NCBI GenBank assembly: GCA_034696485.1
Contig: JAQIWT010001589.1
Coordinates: 1 to 10,233, forward strand
Length of the DNA stretch: 10,233 nucleotides
Source: Isohypsibius dastychi
Lineage: Eukaryota > Tardigrada > Eutardigrada > Parachela > Isohypsibiidae
Reading direction: 5' to 3'
The notes beneath the pieces are model-generated. The model was not told where the DNA came from. It saw only the letters and a list, made by a program, of their open reading frames with translations, and searched no databases. A program made the translations under genes and the position numbers. Below, in pieces: positions 1 to 7,716 of this stretch; the first letter of the stretch is position 1, and each line of letters starts with the position of its first letter.

Positions 1-522
1 CGTGGAAACCTCTTAGCTAAACCAGGATTCATGACCTTCAGATGACGAAATAATGGAATTTTGCTAGTCGTTTGATCTGGTTTTGTTTAGTGGAAGAAAT
101 TTATCGATTTCATAGACCCAGAACTTCTGTGTTTGGGTTTTTTACGAGAATACCTACTTGAAAAAAAAACCAATCAAATCAATCAATCTGGTTAAGAAAT
201 TCTGTAGGCGTTGATTCCGGGTCGAACAGCCCTGCAAAAAACAACGTTCTGGAAAATTTCGCGGAACCTATGCACGACTATCTTGAAGTAGTCACGACGG
301 GAGTCAAGAGCACGGTTACAGGCATGACACAGAAAGAAAATGTCACTGTGAAACCGTGAGGGAAAATAAGCATCCAGATTCACTGACGAGAAGAACGGTC
401 AGTGTTGCTCACGTTGTACTGTAAACTGATTCGCTCAAATATCGAGCTGAACAACTTCATGATGGAATTCTAGAAAGTGTTAAGTAACAATCAAGTGTGG
501 CTGTTCCGGATATCACATTGTT
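1..522. other. Stretch without a recognisable gene
   Basis: No frame here carries a motif I recognise. It holds an A-rich run near 161-169 followed by a short AATC-type repetition (about 170-187). The only open frame of note (about 192-383 on -) is roughly 60 codons and shows no family signature. It lies upstream of the reverse transcriptase remnant on +, so protease, gag or LTR sequence of that element could be here, but I could not identify any. Confidence 0.4.
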
Positions 523-1200
523 CAGCTCGGTACTGTTTTAGTGGAGCCGATAAGGCTTGAGTGATAATTTGCCTGTTACTTCATACGCCACATGTACGGA
601 AAAAGTTGACTGTGGAAGTTCTGATCATTCCAGATCGTATAACGGTATCTCCTCATCAACCGCAATGCCTCATACTCAATTAGTGTCCCAAAGGTAACAC
701 ATGAGATTTTCCACCTATTGGAGCTGTTGTTGGCTGATCAAGTGTTTGATTCTAAGGTCAATCTAATTATACTGATTCTTCCAATTTGCTACATTTTGCT
801 ACAAATTTGGCGCACACCGATTCTCGCCATCACGGAACAGAAAGGAAATCGTTTTCATTGGAAGCCAGGGCATGCATTCACAGGCTGATCAACACTTTTG
901 GTTTTCAGAACATCCCATGATAAATTGAAATACCACGAATATGGTACGACAGCTTTTTGATCATATGAAGAGAAGTGGGATCCTCCCGAACAAAAGTTGC
1001 ATACAATACCAGATTGACTTATTTTCAGAAATAGAAAGTGCATCAGTTGAGTCTATCTTGACGACGTGAACATTTTCGCACCAACCTCCGATAAATTACT
1101 CGTTCAATTACGTTAAGTCTTATTGGGCTTCAGTAAAGTAAATCCAAGCACATGAAGTGAACTTTCTTCTTGAGCTTGTCGAACACTGTTTGACAGTGAG
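523..1200 (+). pseudogene. Ty3/gypsy-type reverse transcriptase fragment, broken
   Basis: Reverse transcriptase of an LTR retrotransposon copies element RNA into DNA. Three blocks fall in the same + frame and in the order expected for gypsy Pol. A pre-RT segment reads QLGTVLVEPIRLE (523-561). The first RT block reads SISVPKVTHEIFHLLELLL with ADQVF after it (about 679-750), resembling the family's YPIPRI..ll..L..a.vFs pattern. The catalytic box VYLDDVNIFAPT lies at 1051-1086, with both aspartates, followed by a decayed KVNPST segment where the family has K.NPSKC. Between them TTAF (about 958) and, in another frame, NTRLTYFQ (about 1007-1030) resemble the TAF and NAPATFQ blocks. In-frame stops include TGA at 1048, TAA at 1114 and TGA at 1153 and 1171. 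The spacing before the TAF-like block is longer than usual, suggesting a small insertion. The YLDD part is convincing; the outer blocks are weaker. Confidence 0.65.
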
Positions 1201-1590
1201 GTAACGTTAGAACAGGATTGTCCACCCTGCACCACACTGTCTGCTTTTGGGACGACAACGTCTTCAGAGTGCGAGGGACTAGCCCACGTGAGAGGTTTCC
1301 CCTAACTTTGTCAACAGGATCAAACCTGACAATCAAAACTGTGAAGCAACCGCGACACCAGCAAAGGAAACCACAACGTGGGAAGCCGTTAATGGAATCA
1401 AACAATCACGAAACTCCGATTCACAGCTGAATTTTTATTCGATTCAAATTTCCCTAACTTTGACCGCTCGACGCTCTGAGTCAACGATCTTTGTGGACCA
1501 CAAAAACACAGTAGCAACCAGATATTCCTCTCAACCAACAAGTTCAATACAAAATCTTTGTCATGCCGAGCTAAGTATCGGAGAACCTAG
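1201..1590. other. Probable decayed continuation of pol, unassigned
   Basis: The position just after the YLDD box is where the RT thumb, connection and RNase H of a gypsy element would lie. The + frame shared with the RT has several stops and only faint resemblance, such as TKLRFTAEFLFDSNFPNFD around 1406-1465, where a connection region could be. No RNase H catalytic residues can be placed. An overlapping open frame on - (1130-1405) and one on + (1218-1430) show no family motif and look like chance frames. Confidence 0.3.
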
Positions 1591-1674
1591 AAGAGCAGAA
1601 AATCTAGCATTTCTCAACTTTCTGAGTACTGGCAGACATGTTCAACCTTCAGAACGAAATCCACCTTGACTCAA

Positions 1675-2208
1675 ATGACATTTCCATTTCCGATCGTCCA
1701 AGGAATAATATGTGTACCCAAGCACCATGTTTCTGACAATCTACAATTCCATTCATGCATGTTCGGTAGGGTTGACGACGACATGGGCATTATTAAGCAA
1801 CTTGATTTTTCTGGATGCTTGTTTTATGAAAAACACGCAAAAAAGAAAGGGAAGTTGGCTATTGTCTTATCTGAATTCCTCCGAGCGCAGTGCACAACTG
1901 TGAATCATCCTGGTTTAGCGCTGCAGTGTGAAATAATTGGATGTTATCCAAAGAACGGAAAGGTGAAGAGTGAACTGCCCCAAGTGTTACCACAGCATTT
2001 TATGCAGTTTGCGTTGCTGGTTAGCGGTGTTACCACGCGGCAGAGTGTCATTGTCAAACTGGCCGATGTCGTCAAGCGGCATCTTGGAGAGCAAGGTGAG
2101 CTCCATATTCCGCAACGCTGCGATCTGGGCTTTTTGGCTTATGATCAATTCGGAAGGCTGCGGAATCTCTTGAATTTGGAATGGCGATTTGGAAACGATA
2201 CGGTTTGA
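1675..2208 (+). CDS. Hypothetical protein, 177 codons from first ATG
   Basis: I do not recognise this protein. The frame is open from just after a TAG at 1588 to the TGA ending at 2208. A TTG lies at 1666, but the first ATG is at 1675 and I prefer it for a eukaryotic gene. The product begins MTFPFPIVQGIICVPKHH and ends RFGNDTV. It is of mixed composition with scattered cysteines and histidines and a lysine-rich patch (KHAKKKGK) about a third of the way in. I see no signal peptide, membrane segment or zinc-finger spacing. It lies on the same strand and in the same frame as the RT remnant, about 0.5 kb downstream, so it could be decayed RNase H or pol sequence, but no motif supports that. A chance open frame is also possible, since the window has many. 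Confidence 0.35.
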   Translation: MTFPFPIVQGIICVPKHHVSDNLQFHSCMFGRVDDDMGIIKQLDFSGCLFYEKHAKKKGKLAIVLSEFLRAQCTTVNHPGLALQCEIIGCYPKNGKVKSELPQVLPQHFMQFALLVSGVTTRQSVIVKLADVVKRHLGEQGELHIPQRCDLGFLAYDQFGRLRNLLNLEWRFGNDTV

Positions 2209-2352
2209 GGATGTTCAGCTGGGCCTCGCAGACCATAATCATTTGAAAATGAGGCAAAATCTCTAGACTAGAATGGCGATTCGTCAGGAATGCGATCCAC
2301 CCATTCTCGAGTTGTCCATGTTTTCTGGACGCCGAACTGGCGATTCGTTACC
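2178..2352 (+). repeat. Three similar copies of a short GGCGATT motif
   Basis: GGAATGGCGATTT (2178-2190), AGAATGGCGATTCGTCAGG (2270-2288) and GAACTGGCGATTCGTTACC (2334-2352) share an ATGGCGATT or CTGGCGATT core. The second and third also share the following TCGT. Starts are about 92 and 64 bases apart, so they are dispersed rather than tandem. The copies are short and could be coincidental. Confidence 0.25.
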
Positions 2353-3177
2353 AAGATGACCTGTTTTTTACCAACTGAGTTCGTGCCGTCAAAAACTCCT
2401 TGGTCACACTGGAGAGAGTGGGTCAGATTGGCCGACAAAAATCTTGCCCGTCGAACAGTCGTCAGATGAATTTACTGGTAGATGTTCCAGTGTCGCACGC
2501 AGATCGCGAGGAAAAATTCCTTTTTAAAGGAAGAATTGATGGAGTTGCAACAACTTCAGACGGAATGTGACCGTGTCGCCGTCCTCATTTGTCATTTTAT
2601 ATGGTTGAGAAGGTATATGAAAAGCGTTTCACAATCTCCAGAGCAATTCAGAAGTTTGAAAACTTCCATGGATGGTTCTCCTCGCTTGTTTGAGATGAAA
2701 CGACAATCCAACCAACATGAGTTGGAGCAAGGCGTCGGGAAGTTGTTCTCATTCTGGGTACAATTCCGAGTTCGTGATGGGGACATATTAACGCATTTGT
2801 AAAGATTCCATGGTTATGTTCGCAGATTCTCAACGATGACAAGACTATCCACGTTTGACTTTTCACTGCGGATTGAAATATGGTAGTTTCGAAGTTCGAC
2901 TATCGTGAAGGTTAGAAAAGTCAATCGTCCGTACGCTATGCATATCCATATACAGGTCGCGAGCCCAAAACCAGATATCGCATTAAGGTAATGTTTTTTG
3001 TTTGATGAAAACAGTACTTCTTATAGTTGATGTAACAGCTGTCGAATTTACTGCCCAAAAGAATGATCATATCAATCACGCAGAATCTCCCCAGGATTAG
3101 ATTTTTCATGACGTCACATTGTTGGTCTTATCAAGATGAGATTGGAGAGATCCGAGCACGAGACTGAACTTTATTGA
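2209..3177. other. About 1 kb without an assignable gene
   Basis: The only sizeable open frame is on + from an ATG at 2482 to 2802 (106 codons). It is hydrophilic, Gln- and Glu-rich at its start (ELMELQQLQTE) and shows no domain I know. Frames on - over 2592-2866 also show nothing. The region separates the + strand RT remnant from the - strand Gag remnant, so element termini or LTRs may be here, but I could not see paired repeats. Confidence 0.35.
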
Positions 3178-3600
3178 CTACTCATATTCTCGACCCTGCC
3201 AGTTAATCAGGAATTCTGACTTCATGACTTCCCTGGGTTCACCTGGGAAAGGCTCTAGGGAGAAACTAATCTCATGAGAGATTTTCAAGTAAAGTGGAAA
3301 ACGTTTTAGACAAGTTCAGTCGTTTCAGTTATGCGCGTCAGCAACGAGCTGATACCTCTTCAGCCAGGTGGAGACACAAGCATTGTCTTCATCTGCACTG
3401 ATTTTGAGAGGTTTAATTCTAGTGGGCTTCGTTGGTGCAAGACTCACGGAATTGGCCAGAGCAAGCACATGAGAGCTCTCATAAAGTAAAATTGGGTGAC
3501 CAGAGACATCAGAGTCGGCTTGGCGAGTTGTATCTTCAAGATTGAGATCAGCTGGATTTTCATGATTGACTTCGTTTTGTTCTTGCCTTAGGTGATTCAT
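3178..3600 (-). pseudogene. Ty3/gypsy-type Gag fragment, two nonsense codons
   Basis: Gag forms the particle in which a retrotransposon is reverse transcribed. On -, an ATG at 3598-3600 starts a frame whose first 60 residues are acidic and polar. It then reads RIKPLKISADEDN and STWLKRYQLVADAHN. This matches the start of the gypsy Gag (retrotransposon gag) domain, where a polar linker is followed by W..R.el.A...W. TGA codons at 3325-3327 and 3316-3318 interrupt the frame. The first stands where the family has its conserved Trp after the Ala-Asp-Ala stretch. The frame resumes with TCLKRFPLYLK, matching the family's L..lp.yL helix, and continues with EVMKSEFLINW until TAG at 3178. No zinc knuckle is seen. 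Protease and RT of this copy would be expected at lower coordinates on -, but I could not find them. Confidence 0.6.
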
Positions 3601-4246
3601 GTTCCCAGTGAGAAAACGAAGTTTGCGGTTTGACGTCTCAAAAACAATGACTTGTGTGGATATATGGAGATGCTACATGAATGATGGAGCTGAAGTTAGA
3701 TAATGCTCGGGCAACAATAATGGGAAATGTCTTAACGGAGATGCTTATTGCCTATTTGGATTTTTGCAGCACTGAGCATGCGCCCGCATCAACAGTTGGA
3801 AAAATTGTTCTTTGTTTAGAAGTATGAGCTGGTAAAAAAATTGTTTTTTGAAAGGACTTGATTTATGTGTCCTAAGGGAAAATAAACCAGAGTTGCAGTG
3901 GCGTTGCAGTGAAATCCAGAACAAAACACCAGAACAAAATTTTATTGATGCGGGCGAACGTGTTCCAGTACACATATTGGTTCAGGTTGGCATGTTGTGA
4001 CGATTCGAATGCCAATCTGAATAAGGAAAAAGTTCAATCACCTGCGATCACAGAGCAATGATGATTCACAGACGGGAGCAAAGTGCTCTTCTGATAGTCG
4101 CAGTCGTACGGCTTGATCATCTTCCACGGATTCCCTTTGGACATTATCACGCTGGTAGTGACACCCTCAATTCTATTATGTTCGCCAATTCACAGTCAGA
4201 GTTTTAAGACGAACAAATTTCTACCTTCACCAAGATAATTCTGACT
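3601..4246. other. Region between Gag and helicase, no gene assigned
   Basis: On - the frame reading IGEHNRIEGVTTSVIMSKG is open from about 4190 to a stop near 4035 and resumes to about 3880, but no family is recognised. On + this is where the helicase N-terminal half should lie. I looked for a Walker A (GxGGTGKT), a Walker B (DE) and a GDxxQLPP motif in all three + frames and found none, so that half is absent or beyond recognition. Confidence 0.35.
3892..3939 (+). repeat. Two adjacent short tandem duplications
   Basis: GTTGCAGTG occurs at 3892-3900 and again at 3903-3911. Immediately after, CCAGAACAAAA occurs at 3916-3926 and again at 3929-3939. Two near-tandem duplications within 50 bases suggest local slippage or repair rather than a functional site. 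Confidence 0.6.
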
Positions 4247-4270
4247 TAAAACGCCAATGCGTATTTGGCT

Positions 4271-5065
4271 ATGTGCAAAGAATCACACCAACGTTTCACC
4301 CACGCAGCCATTCTGGAAACGCTCGATTCTCAGTTACGATATCAAGCTGGAAAGCATAACAAAATCGAACTGGAGAATTTTGCGAATGAGCGTGGTATCG
4401 TTGTCTACGACTTTGTAGCAGAGGACAGAATAGATGTGAGTAACTTTATAGTGAAACATATGATGCAACTTCAGAAAAATAGTGATCTAATTGTCGATTG
4501 TCCAGCACACCGTAACGAGTCTGGAGGATTGTTCAAGAATGTCGTCATAACAGGAGGCTATCGTGTAATGTTGTTGGTGAATCTCGACACAAACACAGGT
4601 TTAGTAAATGGTACTACCAGTTGTATTGAAAAAATAATATGGGAAAACGGTCAGGGTGAACTCGTCAGTTTTCCGCCGACATATCGATCAGAAATATCTA
4701 CGACAAAGCTGGAATCGAGACAACAACGATATAATAAAGCACCTCTGCCATATTTTGTTGAGTCAATTTCGGAGAGAGATTACAGTTCTTCAGGAGCATT
4801 TTGCGCACCAGTCGTTCAAATTTCTCCGTATGAAGCTCATTGTAAGGACACAAATTCGAAATCTGCTTTGAGGAGGCAGTTGCCTTTCATGCTGGCTCAT
4901 AGCTTCATAATACATAAAGAGCAAGGAGCCCCAATTCAGAAGGGAGTTATTGATTCAAAATTTTCGAAAACCAGTCATGTGGGTAAAAAAAACATGGATT
5001 TGCACAGCTGCGATGAGTGTGGCCGTTGCCACCTCGAAATCATTCATTCTTGGACTATTCTCTAG
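4271..5065 (+). CDS. Pif1-family DNA helicase, C-terminal half only
   Basis: Pif1-type helicases are 5'-3' superfamily 1 motors. Copies occur in cells, in Helitrons and in some large DNA transposons. The frame is open from a TAA at 4247 to TAG at 5065; the first ATG is at 4271 (residues below count from the TTG at 4265). AGKHNKIELENF and VYDFVAED (about 28-53) resemble the segment linking the two motor domains. GYRVMLLVNLDTNTGLVNG (98-116) is the classic Pif1 G.rVML..Nld...GLvNG block. RRQLPFMLAHSFIIHKEQG (203-221) is the motif-V region (P..lA.a.tIHK.QG). Residues 242-249 (KNMDLHSC) stand where the family has YVALSR, and its arginine is not there. Motifs I to III are missing, so this piece could not bind and hydrolyse ATP. 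It is the longest clean frame in the window. After the stop, SPEKCLIEG in another frame may be the decayed extreme C-terminus. Confidence 0.85.
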   Translation: MCKESHQRFTHAAILETLDSQLRYQAGKHNKIELENFANERGIVVYDFVAEDRIDVSNFIVKHMMQLQKNSDLIVDCPAHRNESGGLFKNVVITGGYRVMLLVNLDTNTGLVNGTTSCIEKIIWENGQGELVSFPPTYRSEISTTKLESRQQRYNKAPLPYFVESISERDYSSSGAFCAPVVQISPYEAHCKDTNSKSALRRQLPFMLAHSFIIHKEQGAPIQKGVIDSKFSKTSHVGKKNMDLHSCDECGRCHLEIIHSWTIL

Positions 5066-5436
5066 AGTCCTGAAAAATGCTTGATAGAGGGCTGCAAGAA
5101 ATAAAAAGACTGCACAAATGGCGGAAACCGCTTCGAAGATGCTCTTCGCGAATGAACAAGGCGTTGTCAGTTGTAAAAGCCTTTTATTCAGTGAAGCAAC
5201 ATACAGAAATCTGGTTAATCAAATCGGGTTCGAACATTTCAAAACAGTCCACAAATGAAACTGCAAGCGCTATTTTGCTGAATAGTCAGCAAAAATCCAA
5301 CTAGTCGGATTTGGAAAATACGAACTGTACTAGAAAAATGAGTTTTAAACGAAAGGCTGATTTGAATATAGATACTTAACTGTCTTCAGGAGAAGTCCAC
5401 AACAGCCGGGATCGAACTCTTCAAATCAATTATCCC
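5066..5436. other. Spacer between helicase and protease
   Basis: An open + frame from ATG 5077 to 5304 (75 codons, basic: KRLHKWRKPLRRCSSR) has no family signature and may be a decayed helicase tail or chance. A small hairpin lies at 5293-5312. There is no promoter or poly(A) signal I would defend. Confidence 0.35.
5293..5312 (+). repeat. Short hairpin with CTAG 17 bases downstream
   Basis: AAATCC (5293-5298) and GGATTT (5307-5312) can pair as a 6-bp stem around an 8-base loop (AACTAGTC). A CTAG follows at 5330-5333. Helitrons end with a hairpin a little before a CTRR terminus, and this lies just after a Pif1 helicase fragment. The stem is short and AT-rich, unlike typical GC-rich Helitron hairpins, and CTAG is followed by A rather than T. 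Confidence 0.2.
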
Positions 5437-5953
5437 TTGTCGGCCGAAAATGCAGATATCTGCTGTTTGAAGATAGGGACTGTTTCTATTCTGAGTTTCG
5501 ATATCAGAAGAGTTTCGACACTAGGGACGTTTGTTGATGCAAAAATGATTGCCGCTGTCACTCGTCTACTGCGAGAAACTCTCGAGACCGCAAGCAAATT
5601 CATTGATCTGATCTCAACTTAAGTCTAATCGAGTATGGTTCGTCAAATTTCAGTGATCGAACAATTCCGAAATTGTCTTTCAGATATGAAGGATAATACA
5701 GAGCTTCTACACTGGACATTTACATTTCGTAGTGGCTGAATATGATTTTGATACGGGGAAAATCGTATTGTATGACAGTTTGGTAGATCATATAACAGAC
5801 GAGCTGAAATCTCAACTTTCGAACGTGTTTAGTTTCGACGATAACCCACTTGATATCGTGAATTGCAATGTGAAGCAACACAATAAAACAGGGGATTCTT
5901 GTTGTATATTTTCGCATACTTTGTTATTAGAATATTTGGAGCTTCACTTATAA
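5437..5953 (+). pseudogene. Ulp1-like (C48 family) cysteine protease, frameshifted
   Basis: Ulp1-fold proteases cleave SUMO or, in viruses and transposons, precursor proteins. The C-terminal part is open at 5690-5953. GHLHFVVAEYDFDTG is the H(W/F)..A.yd segment, with the candidate catalytic His at 5723-5725. KIVLYDSL carries the catalytic Asp at 5774-5776, exactly 17 residues after the His, the same spacing as in yeast Ulp1 (H514, D531). VKQHNKTGDSCCIFS (about 5870-5914) matches Q..n..DCG.F, with Cys at 5900-5902; the usual following Gly is a second Cys. The N-terminal part (5437-5622) is in another frame and reads DICCLKIGT and later FVDAKMIAAVTRLLRE, like the family's W(l/v)dd..I......L. 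The two parts are separated by a TAA at 5620 and a TGA at 5687. The first frame has no ATG. I infer a broken gene, though an intron cannot be wholly excluded. Confidence 0.7.
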
Positions 5954-5986
5954 ACGTTGATTTCAGAGGTTACGATGAGAGCCTAA

Positions 5987-6407
5987 GAAGATCGTGTTCG
6001 TACCTTTTACGCAATAAGAAAGTCAAAGTACATGAAAAATAATCAGATTAACGATGGGGAGGATTTCACGGCTACTTTCTTCATCGATATAGTGGAAATT
6101 AACCGGATTGTAACTGAATTCAGAAGTGCGAATCGGCAAAACGAAAAAACCACAATCGAGTTCTTCACGAATTTAGCGCAGAATGGTGACGCAATATTGG
6201 ACGACGAGTGATTATTCTGAAATTTTTCCGATGAAGGTTTTGCTAGAGTATTATCAGTTCCAGAAACCTTGCGAGATGAATTTATCTGTGTTTCATGATT
6301 GCTTAATCACGCGTGGGTACTTTGGCTTTCTTCAAACATGGCTAAAGATTAATCAGAGTTACCACTGGCCGAAGGCAGTAGAAGATGTCGAACGATACCT
6401 TAAATAA
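5987..6407 (+). pseudogene. Gypsy-type integrase N-terminus (H2C2 zinc region)
   Basis: Integrase inserts retroelement cDNA; its N-terminal H2C2 domain binds zinc. One + frame runs 5987-6208 (EINRIVTEFRSANRQNEKTT inside), then after TGA at 6209 and 6218 reads GFARVLSVPETLRDEFICV. A single-base shift near 6290 leads to SVFHDCLITRGYFGF and NQSYHWPKAVEDVERYLK, ended by TAA at 6405. This follows the gypsy pattern vP..lr...i...HD....GH.Gf.kT...i...y.WP.m..dv..y...C..C. The first His is kept (FHD); the second is Tyr (RGYFGF); the CxxC pair is not reached. The first 75 codons could instead be the tail of the upstream protease, since they share its frame, or the RNase H to integrase linker. Confidence 0.7.
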
Positions 6408-6423
6408 AGTGGATGATTTAGAA

Positions 6424-6882
6424 CTTGATTAAAATTGGCACAAGAAAGCTAAAATAACCAACAAGTTAAAACACCGCTGGTTCGGGCCGTTCGTAGTATT
6501 CAAAAACTCTCAGATCTGAATCACAATGTGAAACACTCATGCAGGGAAGGTAACGGACACTAACCACTGCAGTTGAATGAAGAAATTCTTTTGAAGAGAC
6601 AACAAACCGACTAGATCGGATGATGTTTTTGAGTAACAAACTAGTAGAAAACACGAAGCAACCTGGTCAGATGAAGAGCGTCGATATTTCAAACAAAATA
6701 AGCAAAGAAAGAAAATTTAGCGGATTACCTTCGAAGCAGAAGATAACAGCATCAAATTCAGTGAATCTGAAAGCAAATATTATGCTTATACTCTATTTGA
6801 AATAGAAGAGGAGGGATATCGCATCGATGAACATGACCACTCAAGAAAATCTGGAAAAAATTCGAAAAGAGCGAGTTCGTAA
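6424..6882 (+). pseudogene. Gypsy-type integrase C-terminus and Pol tail
   Basis: One + frame runs the whole length with nonsense codons but no frameshift that I see. It begins HKKAKITNKLKHRWFGPFVV (6439-6498), the C-terminal integrase pattern of a basic stretch followed by W.GPf.v. AGKVTDTNHCS then MKKFF (about 6541-6591) matches the family's gk..tvHvsRlKpf. An acidic tail follows, rich in Glu, Ser and Arg (SDEERRYFKQNKQRKK, later FEIEEEGYRIDEHDHSRKS), ending with TAA at 6880. Stops are TGA at 6517, 6529, 6574 and 6592, TAA at 6634 and TAG at 6718. The conserved pieces start only about 30 bases after the zinc region ends, so the DDE core of about 150-200 residues is missing, most simply by internal deletion. 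Confidence 0.65.
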
Positions 6883-7266
6883 TTAACTTGGTGAGCATGA
6901 TTTCATTTGCCGGATGGGACTCATGAAACCGGATAACAACAGCAATGTGTCGGGATCGGACAATCATCGACTATGTCGGCAACACAGAAGAACATGAAGT
7001 GTTGCACGAAAATGAGTACGCAACAACAGCCCACAGCAACAGCACTTCGAGGATAAAGTTGGGCTGGAAAATGAATTAGCTTGTCAAAGTATCAGAGCAT
7101 GTGATTATCATGAGACATTCCTAACTCATAACCTTATCAATGAAAGAGAAGACTCGTGATTTTAGAAGAAATTGGAAAATTTCGCTGAATGAGCACTGAT
7201 TTCTTCATCAGTTTGGAGTATTTGGCTCGGATTAGGATCTGCCACTTTTTTCAAATTCATGAGTGA
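6883..7266. other. Downstream of Pol tail, nothing assigned
   Basis: This is where a 3' LTR of the + strand gypsy copy would begin. I see no motif in any frame and no obvious polypurine tract directly after the Pol tail. The sequence is rich in short CAACAGC-type words around 7020-7045. Confidence 0.3.
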
Positions 7267-7716
7267 CGGAGAAGGGCTGAAAACACATCAAGAAGAGTTG
7301 TTTACAGCATTCAGATATCAGAAAGCCCTTACTATCACCTGAAAAAGTCGCACCGAGACCGCGCATTCTCCGAGAAAGACATCAAACATGCGCAAAGCAG
7401 CATTGCTGCTCGTTCTTGTTTTGACAATGGAAGCCGAATCATGCGACTGTGGAAACGTGGAATTTATTGGGATAGTGTCACTGAAAAATTTCTCGTTTTG
7501 CTGGACTACGTCGATTCATAATCCGGCGTGCGCCGTTGATTACGTTATTTATGAGGAGCGAAATTCGAACTGTCAGAATCATGGAAGAATCTGGCGCTGA
7601 ATAACACTTGGCATTGTATTAACCAAGCTCCTGTATACGCGAAAGTGGTTGTCTTTTCAAAAAGGAGCCAACTGAAAGCCGGAGCGCGATTCGTTGATTT
7701 GTCCGGCATGTTTTGA
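7267..7716 (+). pseudogene. Unassigned reading frame, possibly Tudor-like
   Basis: One + frame is open 7267-7518 and again 7555-7713, with TAA at 7519 and TGA at 7537 and 7552 between. It reads SIAARSCFDNGSRIMRLWKR, then SVTEKFLVLLDYVDS, then after the stops LRYL and KFELSESWKNLALNNTWHCI. The order (c.A.f.dg..yRa.i....v.V.f.DYG....v....lr.L...f..l...a..c.l) resembles a Tudor domain, which binds methylarginine in germline piRNA proteins. The signature DYGN is here DYVD and key aromatic residues are not clear. A retropepsin active site (LLDTG) is another reading of LLDYVDS. It overlaps an open frame on the other strand. I do not rely on either assignment. Confidence 0.25.

Noticed and set aside
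896-918. FGFQNIP in one + frame, resembling the RT motif FGLxNAP
   Set aside because: It is about 20 residues too far upstream of the YLDD box; the TTAF and TFQ-like segments further down fit the expected spacing better.
1130-1405. 91-codon open frame on - opposite the RT region
   Set aside because: The YLDD box and its context are on +; this frame has no motif and is most likely a shadow.
5404-5425. GCCGGGATCGAACTCTTC resembles the T arm of a tRNA on the - strand
   Set aside because: The bases flanking the TTCGATC loop (AAGAG and CCGGC) do not pair, and no acceptor stem or anticodon arm can be folded around it.
5632-5682. GTATGG to TTGTCTTTCAG as a 51-base intron joining the two parts of the protease
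   Set aside because: The ends look like splice sites, but the upstream frame already stops at 5620, the length (a multiple of three) would not correct the frame difference, and a TGA at 5687 follows.
7388-7600. Open + frame starting MRKAALLLVLVLTMEAES, which looks like a secretory signal peptide
   Set aside because: There is no cleavage-site context I trust, no downstream family motif, and the region has competing frames on both strands. The hydrophobic start is probably a chance translation of a CTGCTCGTTC-type stretch.
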